Shown here: in pieces, positions 1 to 6,693 of the stretch
Numbering within the stretch: position 1 is the stretch's first letter
How the letters are laid out: every line of letters starts with the position of its first letter
From: an uncultured Clostridia bacterium
GTDB taxonomy: Bacteria > Bacillota > Clostridia > Oscillospirales > Oscillospiraceae
Length of the DNA stretch: 20,276 nucleotides
Direction: 5' to 3'
Assembly: GCA_946187475.1 (NCBI GenBank)
Contig: CAMHRJ010000008.1
Span: forward strand, 1 to 20,276
Notes under the pieces: generated by a model
What the model was told of the DNA's origin: nothing
Database searches by the model: none
Seen by the model: only the letters and a program-made list of their open reading frames with translations
Program-made: the position numbers and the translations under genes

Positions 1-1
1 C

Positions 2-517
2 CGTCAGCCCCGGGTGGGCCTTCTGTGCAACGGCACCGAGGAGCACAAGGGCGACGATCTGCGCCACGCTGCCTATCCGCTGCTCCAGGCGGCCCATGAG
101 CAGGGCAGAATCCACTTCATCGGCAACGTGGAGGCCAGCCAGATCTTCAAGAACGAGGTGGACGTGCTGGTCACCGACGGATTCACCGGCAACGTCCTGC
201 TGAAGGGTCTGGAAGGGACGCTGAAGTTCATGCTCTCCACCCTGAAGACCATGTTCAAGAAGAATCCCAAGAACATGCTGGCGGCCCTGATGATCAAGGG
301 CGAATTCTCCGGCCTCAAGCAGGAGCTGGATCCCAACGCCGTGGGCGGCACGCCGCTGCTGGGCATCTCCAAGCCCGTCATCAAGGCCCATGGTTCCTCC
401 AAGGCCAAGGCAATCGTCAGCGCCGTCCGCCAGACCAAGACCTTCGTGGAGAGCGGACTCATCTCCGCCATCACGGAGAACATCGAGTACATGAAGCTCG
501 ATAAGGAGGAAGCCTGA
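2..517 (+). CDS. plsX: Phosphate acyltransferase PlsX, C-terminal part
   Basis: The frame is open from the window edge and gives 171 codons before TGA at 515-517, so the N-terminal half lies outside. PlsX makes acyl-phosphate from acyl-ACP and orthophosphate. PlsY then uses it to acylate glycerol-3-phosphate, the first step of phospholipid synthesis, at the inner face of the membrane. Recognisable family segments are RVGLLCNGTEEHKG near the start, DVLVTDGFTGNVLLKGLEG in the middle, and GGTPLLGISKPVIKAHGSS towards the end, where PlsX proteins have a conserved loop and helix. The stop codon overlaps the rnc start (ATGA), and the last codons hold the rnc ribosome binding site, so the two are translationally coupled. 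The plsX-rnc order is common in Firmicutes. I see no frameshift in the visible part. Confidence 0.95.
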   Translation, partial: RQPRVGLLCNGTEEHKGDDLRHAAYPLLQAAHEQGRIHFIGNVEASQIFKNEVDVLVTDGFTGNVLLKGLEGTLKFMLSTLKTMFKKNPKNMLAALMIKGEFSGLKQELDPNAVGGTPLLGISKPVIKAHGSSKAKAIVSAVRQTKTFVESGLISAITENIEYMKLDKEEA

Positions 518-1191
518 TGGACGCCCTGCAGACCCGCCTGGGTTATCACTTTGAAAATCCGGCGCTGCTGGAAAACGCCCTGACCCACAGCTCCTTTGCC
601 AACGAGCGCCGAAGCCCCGCCATCCAGTCCAACGAGCGGCTGGAGTATCTGGGCGACTCCATCCTCGGCATGGTCACGGCGGACAAGCTCTACCGCCTGT
701 TTCCCGATATGCCTGAGGGGAAGATGAGCCGCCTGCGTGCCGAGCTGGTGTGCGAGCAGAGTCTCCACGCCGTGGCCCTGTCTCTGGACTTGGGACGCTG
801 CATGAAGCTTGGCCGGGGCGAGGAGCACAGCGGCGGCAGAGAGCGCCCCAGCATCCTGGCCGACGCGGTGGAGGCCATCATCGCCGCCATGTATCTGGAC
901 GGCGGCTTCGAGCCTGCCCGCGCTTTCATCCTCGGCCACGTCCTCGCCGGACTGGACGAGGGTCACATCCACCATGTGACGGACTATAAGACCGAGCTTC
1001 AGGAGCGGGTCCAGCGCAAGGCAGATCAGCATCTGCAGTATGTGCTGGTGGGCGCCTCCGGCCCGGACCACAACAAACGCTTCACCATGGCCGTGCTCCT
1101 GAACGGTCAGGAGCTTGCCCGGGGCGACGGACGCTCCAAAAAGGAGGCCGAACAGGCCGCCGCAAAGGCAGCCATGGAGACGCTCCAGTGA
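517..1191 (+). CDS. rnc: Ribonuclease III
   Basis: This 224-residue protein has the usual length of bacterial RNase III, which cuts double-stranded RNA in rRNA precursors, some mRNAs and sense-antisense duplexes. The N-terminal endonuclease domain carries the family signature from N39 (NERLEYLGDS), including acidic residues E43 and D47. A second metal-binding segment is DAVE at D116-E119. A double-stranded RNA binding domain follows at about residues 152-222 (YKTELQE, then the basic GRSKKEAEQAAAKAA helix). The ATG overlaps the plsX stop by one base. AAGGAGGA at 503-510 lies six bases upstream, which fixes the start. The 3' end overlaps the next gene by four bases (GTGA). Smc, often found after rnc in Firmicutes, is replaced here by a phosphoesterase. 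Confidence 0.97.
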   Translation: MDALQTRLGYHFENPALLENALTHSSFANERRSPAIQSNERLEYLGDSILGMVTADKLYRLFPDMPEGKMSRLRAELVCEQSLHAVALSLDLGRCMKLGRGEEHSGGRERPSILADAVEAIIAAMYLDGGFEPARAFILGHVLAGLDEGHIHHVTDYKTELQERVQRKADQHLQYVLVGASGPDHNKRFTMAVLLNGQELARGDGRSKKEAEQAAAKAAMETLQ

Positions 1192-2402
1192 GCTGGAAGC
1201 AGCCAATCGTATTTCTATGCCTCGCCGCGCTGATCCTTGGCGGGGCAATTTGGCTATCGGGGAGGGAAAACGCCGTGCAGCGGAACGATCAGCCCATGGA
1301 ACCGATCACCATCGTGCAGGCCACGGACCTGCATGTCCTCTCGCCGGCGCTCACCGACGGCGGCTCTTACTACACCCAACTGGTGGAAAACGCCGACGGC
1401 AAGTACATGCCCGGCGTCGCGGAGATCACGGATTCCTTCATCGAGCGTATGCTTTCCCGGAAGCCCGACGTCCTGATCCTCTCCGGGGATCTGGCCTTCA
1501 ACGGCGAGACCGAGAGCCATGTCTGGCTGACGGAGCGGCTGCGTCCGCTGCTGGAGGCGGGCATCACGGTTTTGGCTCTGCCCGGGAACCATGACATCAA
1601 TTATCCCACCGCCGCCCGGTTCGAGGATGAGTCTTACGAGTTGGTGGAGACCCCGGACGCCGGGCAGTTCGCGCAGCTGTGGGCGGATTTCGGTTATGAC
1701 GACGCCCTGGCCCGGGACGAACAATCCCTGAGCTATGTTTATGACCTGTCACCGGGCCTGCGGCTGCTCCTGGTGGACACCAACACTCCGGAAGACCCCG
1801 GGGCGGTACTGCCGGAGACGCTGAAGTGGATCGAGCAGCAGCTGCAGGACGCTGAGACCGCCGGCGCACGGGTCATCGCCGTGAGCCACCAGACGGTTCT
1901 GCAGCACAACAGCGTCTTTTCCGAGGGCTTTGTCATCACCAACCGGGAGGCACTCTACCGGCTCTACCAGAAGTACGGCGTGACGCTGAACCTCTGCGGT
2001 CACATGCACATCCAGCACACCCGGACCTCGGGCTGCCTCACGGAGATCGTCACCTCCGCCCTCTGTGCCCAGCCCTGCCAGTATGGGGTGCTGGCGCTGA
2101 ATGCCGCCGGCGGCAGCTACCACACGGAATGCGCCGTTTCGCCTGAACTGGCCCAGGCCGCCGCGGATTTCTTCGACCGCAACAGCATCCGGCAGGGGAG
2201 CGCGGTGACGGAGGACCCGGCGCTGGTGGAGTACCTCACGACCCTGAACCGCGCCTACTTCTCCGGCTGTATGGACGGCGTGGTACGGGACAACGACCTG
2301 CTGAAGCGCTGGAAAGCGGCCGACGACTTCACCGCCCGCTATCTGGAAAGCCTGCTGGCCGACACGGGCAAAAACTTCAATCAACTGAGCTTTACATTCT
2401 GA
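1188..2402 (+). CDS. Membrane-anchored calcineurin-like metallophosphoesterase
   Basis: This 404-residue protein begins with a hydrophobic segment at about residues 5-24, so it is probably a membrane-anchored or exported enzyme facing outward. The dinuclear-metal phosphoesterase motifs appear in order: D47-x-H49, GDLAFNGE with D101, GNHD at N134-D136, H234 in VSHQT, and GHMH with H272 and H274. All expected metal ligands are therefore present and the enzyme should be active. The substrate cannot be read from sequence: phosphodiesters, nucleotides and wall polymers are all possible in this superfamily. The GTG start overlaps the rnc stop by four bases, which implies translational coupling. A later start would remove the membrane segment. 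The stop is eight bases before the next gene, so the operon continues. Confidence 0.85.
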   Translation: MSWKQPIVFLCLAALILGGAIWLSGRENAVQRNDQPMEPITIVQATDLHVLSPALTDGGSYYTQLVENADGKYMPGVAEITDSFIERMLSRKPDVLILSGDLAFNGETESHVWLTERLRPLLEAGITVLALPGNHDINYPTAARFEDESYELVETPDAGQFAQLWADFGYDDALARDEQSLSYVYDLSPGLRLLLVDTNTPEDPGAVLPETLKWIEQQLQDAETAGARVIAVSHQTVLQHNSVFSEGFVITNREALYRLYQKYGVTLNLCGHMHIQHTRTSGCLTEIVTSALCAQPCQYGVLALNAAGGSYHTECAVSPELAQAAADFFDRNSIRQGSAVTEDPALVEYLTTLNRAYFSGCMDGVVRDNDLLKRWKAADDFTARYLESLLADTGKNFNQLSFTF

Positions 2403-2410
2403 GGATACTT

Positions 2411-3232
2411 ATGGCAGAGATCATTGAAATCACAGATTTTTCCGACCCGGCCCTGGACGCCTTCGCCCGGCTGACGGAGCGGCAGCTCCTGAACCGGGAC
2501 AAGCCCGAGGACGCCCTCTTCATCGCGGAGAGCCCGCTGGTCATCCACCGGGCTCTGGACGCGGGCTATGAGCCCGTGACCCTGCTCATGGAGCGCAGCC
2601 ACATCGAGCGCAAGGCCGCCGACGTGGTGGAGCGCTGCGGTGTGCCGGTCTATACCGCGCCCCTGGAGATCCTAGAACAGATCACCGGCTACAAGCTCAC
2701 CCGGGGCGTGCTCTGTGCCATGCGGCGCAAACCCCTGCTGCCAGTGGAGGAGATCTGCCGGGACGCCCGGCGCATCGTGGTGCTGGAGGACGTCATGAAC
2801 CCCACCAACATTGGGGCCATCTTCCGCAGCGCCGCTGCCCTGGGCATGGACGCCGTGCTCCTGACGCCGGCCTGCTCCGACCCCCTCTACCGCCGCAGCG
2901 CCAGAGTCAGCATGGGCACCGTTTTCCAGATTCCCTGGACCAGCTTCGGGGAGGACATCTCCATCTGGCCCCACCCGGGTCTGGACCGGCTCCGGGACCT
3001 GGGCTTCAAAACCGCGGCCATGGCCCTCTGGGACGACTCCGTCTCCATCGATGACCCCGCGCTGCTGGCAGAAGAGCGGCTTGCCGTGATCCTCGGCACC
3101 GAGGGCGACGGTCTGGCTGACCGCACCATTGCCGACTGTGACTACACCGTGCGCATCCCCATGCGCCACGGCGTGGACTCCCTGAACGTGGCCGCCGCCA
3201 GTGCGGTTGCCTTCTGGGAACTCTCCAAGTAA
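2411..3232 (+). CDS. SpoU/TrmH-family (SPOUT) RNA methyltransferase
   Basis: This 273-residue protein is an S-adenosylmethionine-dependent 2'-O-ribose methyltransferase of the SpoU branch, acting on tRNA or rRNA. The three SPOUT knot motifs are intact: motif 1, NPTNIGAIFRSAAALG from N130, with the catalytic-type arginine at R139; motif 2, LGTEGDGL from L228; and motif 3, IPMRHGVDSLNVAAASA from I249. The N-terminal part (about 1-105) looks like the substrate-binding domain of this family, with LFIAESPLVIHRALDAG and GYKLTRGVLCAMRR. The target nucleoside cannot be decided from sequence, so no symbol is given. GAGGA at 2401-2405, overlapping the upstream stop, serves as ribosome binding site five bases before ATG. 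It is the last clear member of the plsX-rnc operon, since a hairpin follows the stop. Confidence 0.92.
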   Translation: MAEIIEITDFSDPALDAFARLTERQLLNRDKPEDALFIAESPLVIHRALDAGYEPVTLLMERSHIERKAADVVERCGVPVYTAPLEILEQITGYKLTRGVLCAMRRKPLLPVEEICRDARRIVVLEDVMNPTNIGAIFRSAAALGMDAVLLTPACSDPLYRRSARVSMGTVFQIPWTSFGEDISIWPHPGLDRLRDLGFKTAAMALWDDSVSIDDPALLAEERLAVILGTEGDGLADRTIADCDYTVRIPMRHGVDSLNVAAASAVAFWELSK

Positions 3233-3238
3233 CAAAGA

Positions 3239-3291
3239 ACCGCCCTTTCGCATAGACTGTCACAGGACAGCAAGCGAAGGGCGGTGTTTTT
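3239..3291 (+). terminator. Hairpin with short U-run after the RNA methyltransferase gene
   Basis: Arms 3239-3251 and 3274-3285 pair over 12 base pairs with one bulged T. The loop contains a second stem (CTGTC 3257-3261 with GACAG 3266-3270). GTTTTT follows at 3286-3291. It looks like an intrinsic terminator for the operon, but the U-run runs straight into the ATG of the next small gene. The 3' arm also holds that gene's only Shine-Dalgarno-like sequence (GAAGGG, 3276-3281). It may therefore attenuate transcription, mask translation, or both. Confidence 0.65.
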
Positions 3292-3447
3292 ATGGGCAGA
3301 CGGCGGGGGCCGTGCCCCTGGCTGGGATTGGTGCTGATCGTGGTGGGAACGCTGATCATCCTCAGCATGGTGCTCCCGAAAAACTTCTGGTGGTTCATTC
3401 TGGGCTGCACCCTGATCGGCGCAGGCATTTATTGTCTGCGCAGATGA
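3292..3447 (+). CDS. Small two-helix membrane protein, 51 residues
   Basis: This open frame begins with MGRRRGPCPWLG, has a first hydrophobic helix at about residues 11-28 (LGLVLIVVGTLIILSMVL), a turn PKNFWW at 29-34, a second helix at about 35-48 (FILGCTLIGAGIYC), and ends in CLRR. The basic N-terminus, two helices and basic tail are coherent for a hairpin-shaped inner-membrane protein with both ends in the cytoplasm. I do not recognise a named family, and no function can be given. It lies 59 bases after the methyltransferase stop, on the same strand, directly after a hairpin whose 3' arm carries its likely ribosome binding site. Its stop is two bases before the terminator hairpin of the converging surface-protein gene. 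It could be a chance frame, but its composition is membrane-like throughout. Confidence 0.6.
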   Translation: MGRRRGPCPWLGLVLIVVGTLIILSMVLPKNFWWFILGCTLIGAGIYCLRR

Positions 3448-3478
3448 AAACCGGGCATACCGTTTCGGTATGCCCGGT
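3447..3478 (-). terminator. Terminator of the LRR-SLH surface protein gene
   Basis: A 13-base-pair perfect stem (3450-3462 with 3466-3478, loop TTT) lies eight bases beyond the minus-strand stop at 3487. Read on the minus strand it is followed by a TTTT run at 3450-3447. On the plus strand it sits just after the small membrane-protein gene, so it may also stop plus-strand transcripts, although the T-run there is weak. Confidence 0.8.
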
Positions 3479-3486
3479 GGTGCTTA

Positions 3487-6453
3487 TTATGCCTTGGGGA
3501 TGTTGTTCGCGCGGTACAGGAAGGTGACGATCTGACCGCGGGTGCAGGTGCCGCTGGGGTCGAATTTCGTATCGGAGACGCCCACGGTGATTCCGTTGTC
3601 CACCGCCCAGCGGACGGGATCGTAGAAGTAATCCGTCGGGCCTACGTCCTTGAATTTCTCGCTTCCCAGCTTCACGTCCTCGTCCTGTACCAGCATGCGG
3701 AACAGGAACGTGACGATGTGGGCGCGGGTGCAGGTCTGGCCGGGACTGAAGGTGTCATCCGTCGTGCCGACGGTGATGCCCTCCTGCACGGCCCAGAGGA
3801 CCGCGTTGTAGAAGTAATCGGACTTCTTCACGTCCGTGAACTTGTTGGTGCCCTTCACCGTGGGCTCACCGGCGAAGCGGTAGAGGAAGGTGACTGCCTG
3901 GGCGCGGGTGCAGCCTGCGTTGGGCTCAAAGGTGGTGTCGGTGGCACCCTTGGTGATGCCCTTGGACACGGCCCACAGCACCGGCGCGTAGTAATACTGG
4001 CTGTCATCGATGTCGGTGAAATCCGTGGTACCCAGGGCGGGAACGGTTTCCGTCTTGGTCTCGCCGCAGCGCTTGCAGGTGTAGACGATCTCGCCCGCTT
4101 CCTTGGCGGTGGGCTCGGTCGTCACCTTGCCCTCGTCCCATTTGTGACCCAGGGCGTCCACAAAGTCGCTCTTGTAGCTGCTGCCGTCGCTGCCGGTGTT
4201 CAGGGTGTAGCCATCCTCGGTGCAGGTGGGCTGCACCACTTCGGTGTCATAGGTGACGGTCTGGTTCAGCTTCGGGATCACTTCGGTCTTCATGGCGCCG
4301 CAGACGGTGCAGACGTAGGTGCGCTCGCCATCCTTCTCCTGAGTGGGACGCTTGGTCATGTGGCCCTCATCCCAGGTGTGACCCAGGGCGGGTACCTCCA
4401 CGCGGACGTCCTTGTTGCAGCGGATGCAGTTGCCCTGATAGATGCCCTTCTGGGTGCAGGTAGGCTCCTGAATCATGGTCATGAACGAGACGTCATGACC
4501 CAGCGCGGGAATCTTGGCGTTCACAGTGGCGCCGCAGTCCGGGCAGACGCCGGTGATGCTGCCGGCGTGGGTGCAGTCTGCCGGGGTTTCCTTGCGGTTT
4601 TTCAGATTGGCGTAGCCATCCGCTTCACCGTGTTTCGTGGCGGGCAGAACCTCGGTGTAGTTGGGCTGGGTGCACCACTTGTTGCTGCAGGTGTAGTAGG
4701 CGATGCCGTCCTCGGTGCAGGTGGGAGCAATCTTCTTCACCAGCTTTGCCTTGTGGCCCGTGGGAGCTTTGGTCTCCACGATCTTCTCCTCACCGCAGAC
4801 AGTGCAGGTATAGAGATCGTAGCCAGGCTCGGTGCAGGTGGGCGCCACCTTCACGGGCTCGCCGTAGCTGTGGTAATGCCCATCCCACTCCGCCTTGGTC
4901 TGATAGCCGTTCCAGCGGCCATTTTTGTCCACTGCGGCCTCCCATTCGGAATAGGCCTGAGCGTTGTTCTTCTGGGTGGGATAGTAGATCACACAGTCCT
5001 CGGGGAAGGAGTTCATGGCGTCGTCGGCGGGCATCACGCTGCTCTTGGCGGGCGGGGCATAGGTGAAAGCAGCCTGCGCCAGCGGCGTCACGCCGTAGTT
5101 TGCGGTGAACTGGCTTACGGCATAGGAGGCGTCCAGCGCCTGGCCCATATAGGTGGCAGCCTCGCTGTCGCTGTCGGCGCCGTCATTTTCTTGCACCACG
5201 GCAGAGAGCGCCTCGATGCCCGTGGCTTCCAGACTGGTGAAGGCCCGATCGCCGATCTTGTTGATGTGCAGCTCCTTGGTTCCGTTTCCTGTGCCGAAAA
5301 CCACGTCCGTCAGCTTGTCACAGGCGGCAAAGGCAAATCGGTTGATGGTTCTGACCCGGTCGGCAAAGTGGACCGTGGTCAGGGCCCGGCAGCCCAGGAA
5401 GGCCCCGGTGCCGATGGTCAGTGCCTGCTTGCCGGAGGAGAAGGTGAGCTCCCGGATGTCGAAGCAGCCTGCAAAGGCCCAGTCGCCGATGTAGTTCAGA
5501 CCGGAGGGGATGTTCACCTCGTTGATCTTGCCCAGGTGGGAGCAGAAGGCAAACGCACCCACGCCCAGCGTGGAGAGGTTTGCCGGAATGTCGAACTGGT
5601 TCGTGCCCATCACATGGCAGAAGGCAAAGGCAAACTTCTCGATGGTCTTCAGTCCTGCAGGGAACTGCACCTCGGTGAGCCGGGTGCAGCCGTAGAAGGC
5701 ACGCTCTTCGATGGTTTTCAGATTGATGCACTGGTTCATACGCGCCACGGTCAGATAGTCGCAGCCGTAAAAGGCCCGGCGCTGGATGGTTTCCAGATTG
5801 TTGGGGAAGTCGATGACTGTCAGCTTTTCGCAGCTCTCGAAGGCCTTGGCGCCGATGGTCTTGACGGACTTGCCCAGATACACGGCGCGGAGATTGTCCT
5901 GACCGAAGAAGGCCCGGTTGCCCACGTTGGTGACGCCGTCCTCGATGTAGGCGGCATAAAGCAGCTCCTCCAGGTCGATGACGTGACCGTCGATGTTCTG
6001 CTTACCGCTCCAGGGCGAGGTCGTTTTTCCAAAAACGTAGTCCTCCATCTCGCCGGTGCCGGTGATCTTTACCACATAGTACTCCTGGTTCGGGTCCAGG
6101 CTGAAGTCCACACCGGACATGGCCTGAGACTCATCCACGTCCAGATTGTACTTCTTGGCAAAGTCGGACAGGCTGCTCTTCAGGTCGGAATACTTGGAGG
6201 TATTCTTGATCATGTTGGGATCGACCTCATAGATCTTATACTGTACCGACGCACTGCCGTTTTTGCCGCAGGAGCCGGACAGCTTCAGATTGTTCTCATT
6301 GAAAAGCTGGCTGATGGTGCTCTGGTTTTCCTGCACCAGCTGATTGAACAGATCCGTCAGAACCGTCGCTGCGCTGGCGTCGGTGCTCAGCGCCGGGAAC
6401 AGCGAGAGCATCAGTACCAGAGCCAGAAGCAGAGAAAGCATTCTTCTTTTCAT
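3487..6453 (-). CDS. Secreted surface protein: LRR_5 (BspA-type) repeats, CxxC modules, three SLH domains
   Basis: This 988-residue protein starts with a classical signal peptide (MKRRM, a leucine-rich core, then TDASAA at about residues 24-29). After an N-terminal region with no family I recognise, about ten leucine-rich repeats of the BspA/LRR_5 kind occupy about residues 168-414, each with an AFxxC-like core (AKAFESC, RRAFYGC, ERAFYGC). A linker follows. About seven modules at about 523-808 carry paired cysteines (YTCTVCG, GVCPDCG, GNCIRCN, YTCKRCG) between PTCTEDG-like and PALGH-like boundaries. Three SLH domains fill about 808-985, each ending in CTRxQ/HxVTFLYR-like sequence, and normally bind secondary wall polymer. 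It is therefore probably a wall-bound adhesin or scaffold; the ligand is unknown. AAGGAGG at 6461-6467 sits seven bases before the ATG, and a good promoter lies upstream. It is monocistronic and divergent from the HtrA protease. Confidence 0.93.
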   Translation of the reverse strand: MKRRMLSLLLALVLMLSLFPALSTDASAATVLTDLFNQLVQENQSTISQLFNENNLKLSGSCGKNGSASVQYKIYEVDPNMIKNTSKYSDLKSSLSDFAKKYNLDVDESQAMSGVDFSLDPNQEYYVVKITGTGEMEDYVFGKTTSPWSGKQNIDGHVIDLEELLYAAYIEDGVTNVGNRAFFGQDNLRAVYLGKSVKTIGAKAFESCEKLTVIDFPNNLETIQRRAFYGCDYLTVARMNQCINLKTIEERAFYGCTRLTEVQFPAGLKTIEKFAFAFCHVMGTNQFDIPANLSTLGVGAFAFCSHLGKINEVNIPSGLNYIGDWAFAGCFDIRELTFSSGKQALTIGTGAFLGCRALTTVHFADRVRTINRFAFAACDKLTDVVFGTGNGTKELHINKIGDRAFTSLEATGIEALSAVVQENDGADSDSEAATYMGQALDASYAVSQFTANYGVTPLAQAAFTYAPPAKSSVMPADDAMNSFPEDCVIYYPTQKNNAQAYSEWEAAVDKNGRWNGYQTKAEWDGHYHSYGEPVKVAPTCTEPGYDLYTCTVCGEEKIVETKAPTGHKAKLVKKIAPTCTEDGIAYYTCSNKWCTQPNYTEVLPATKHGEADGYANLKNRKETPADCTHAGSITGVCPDCGATVNAKIPALGHDVSFMTMIQEPTCTQKGIYQGNCIRCNKDVRVEVPALGHTWDEGHMTKRPTQEKDGERTYVCTVCGAMKTEVIPKLNQTVTYDTEVVQPTCTEDGYTLNTGSDGSSYKSDFVDALGHKWDEGKVTTEPTAKEAGEIVYTCKRCGETKTETVPALGTTDFTDIDDSQYYYAPVLWAVSKGITKGATDTTFEPNAGCTRAQAVTFLYRFAGEPTVKGTNKFTDVKKSDYFYNAVLWAVQEGITVGTTDDTFSPGQTCTRAHIVTFLFRMLVQDEDVKLGSEKFKDVGPTDYFYDPVRWAVDNGITVGVSDTKFDPSGTCTRGQIVTFLYRANNIPKA
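3490..4030 (-). repeat. Three tandem SLH domains (coding repeat)
   Basis: Three units of about 55-60 codons each read F-(T/K)-D-(V/I), then YFY..V.WAV..GIT.G..D..F.P...CTR, then VTFL(Y/F)R. They form the C-terminus of the surface protein, the usual place for wall anchoring. The conserved turn reads CTRAQ, CTRAH and CTRGQ instead of the more common ITRAE. Confidence 0.92.
4030..4885 (-). repeat. About seven CxxC modules (coding repeat)
   Basis: Modules of about 30-50 codons share a PTCTExG-like opening, an aromatic-x-C-x-x-C core and a closing PALGH-like segment. The unit near 4145-4250 keeps the opening and closing but has lost the CxxC core (TLNTGSDGSSYKSDF). The cysteines could bind metal or form disulfides outside the cell. 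Confidence 0.8.
5210..5950 (-). repeat. About ten LRR_5 (BspA-type) leucine-rich repeats (coding repeat)
   Basis: Units of about 23-27 codons have the pattern L-x-x-I-x-x-x-A-F-x-x-C-x-x-L-x-x-V. The first and last units are degenerate at the cysteine (NRAFFGQ and DRAFTSL). Such arrays form a curved binding surface in surface adhesins of gut and oral bacteria. Confidence 0.85.
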
Positions 6454-6500
6454 CTTCCGTCCTCCTTACAAAACTAAGGTTTGTTTTAGGTTTAATATAT

Positions 6501-6529
6501 AGTATAGCAATTAATCCACGAATTTGCAA
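6501..6529 (-). promoter_or_regulatory. Sigma-A-type promoter for the surface protein gene
   Basis: On the minus strand TTGCAA (6529-6524) and TATACT (6506-6501) are separated by exactly 17 bases. The -10 matches five of six consensus bases and the -35 matches four of six. Transcription would start near 6494, about 40 bases before the ATG. Confidence 0.7.
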
Positions 6530-6635
6530 GTGTGCAGTGCGCAGGGTTCATATCGGATATAGACGAGCCGCAGGCGGAAAAGTTCGCAAAACGGTTTCAA
6601 TTTATTCGATTTTTCTTTGAACTTTGTTCATTAAA

Positions 6636-6663
6636 TTGACACAAGTTCGCATTAGAATAGCAT
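6636..6663 (+). promoter_or_regulatory. Probable promoter for the HtrA protease gene
   Basis: TTGACA at 6636-6641 is a perfect -35. TAGCAT at 6658-6663 follows at 16 bases and matches four of six -10 positions. The nearer TAGAAT (6653-6658) fits the -10 better but at too short a spacing (11 bases). The start would lie about 25 bases before the ATG. Confidence 0.5.
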
Positions 6664-6693
6664 CATAAAGATCAATCAAAGGAGCGATTCCGC

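Noticed and set aside
73..1248. Minus-strand open frame of 391 codons across plsX and rnc
   Set aside because: It spans two conserved, coupled genes on the other strand and shows no family motif.
3718..6477. Plus-strand open frame of 919 codons opposite the LRR-SLH gene
   Set aside because: The minus-strand protein has a signal peptide and clear domains with a good ribosome site and promoter. The opposite frame is low-complexity glycine/valine/alanine-rich sequence produced by GC-rich codon bias.
6618..6630. LexA/SOS-box-like inverted repeat TGAAC-TTT-GTTCA before the HtrA gene
   Set aside because: The Firmicute LexA site (CGAAC-N4-GTTCG type) has a four-base spacer; here it is three and the outer bases differ. 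Kept only as an unnamed inverted repeat.
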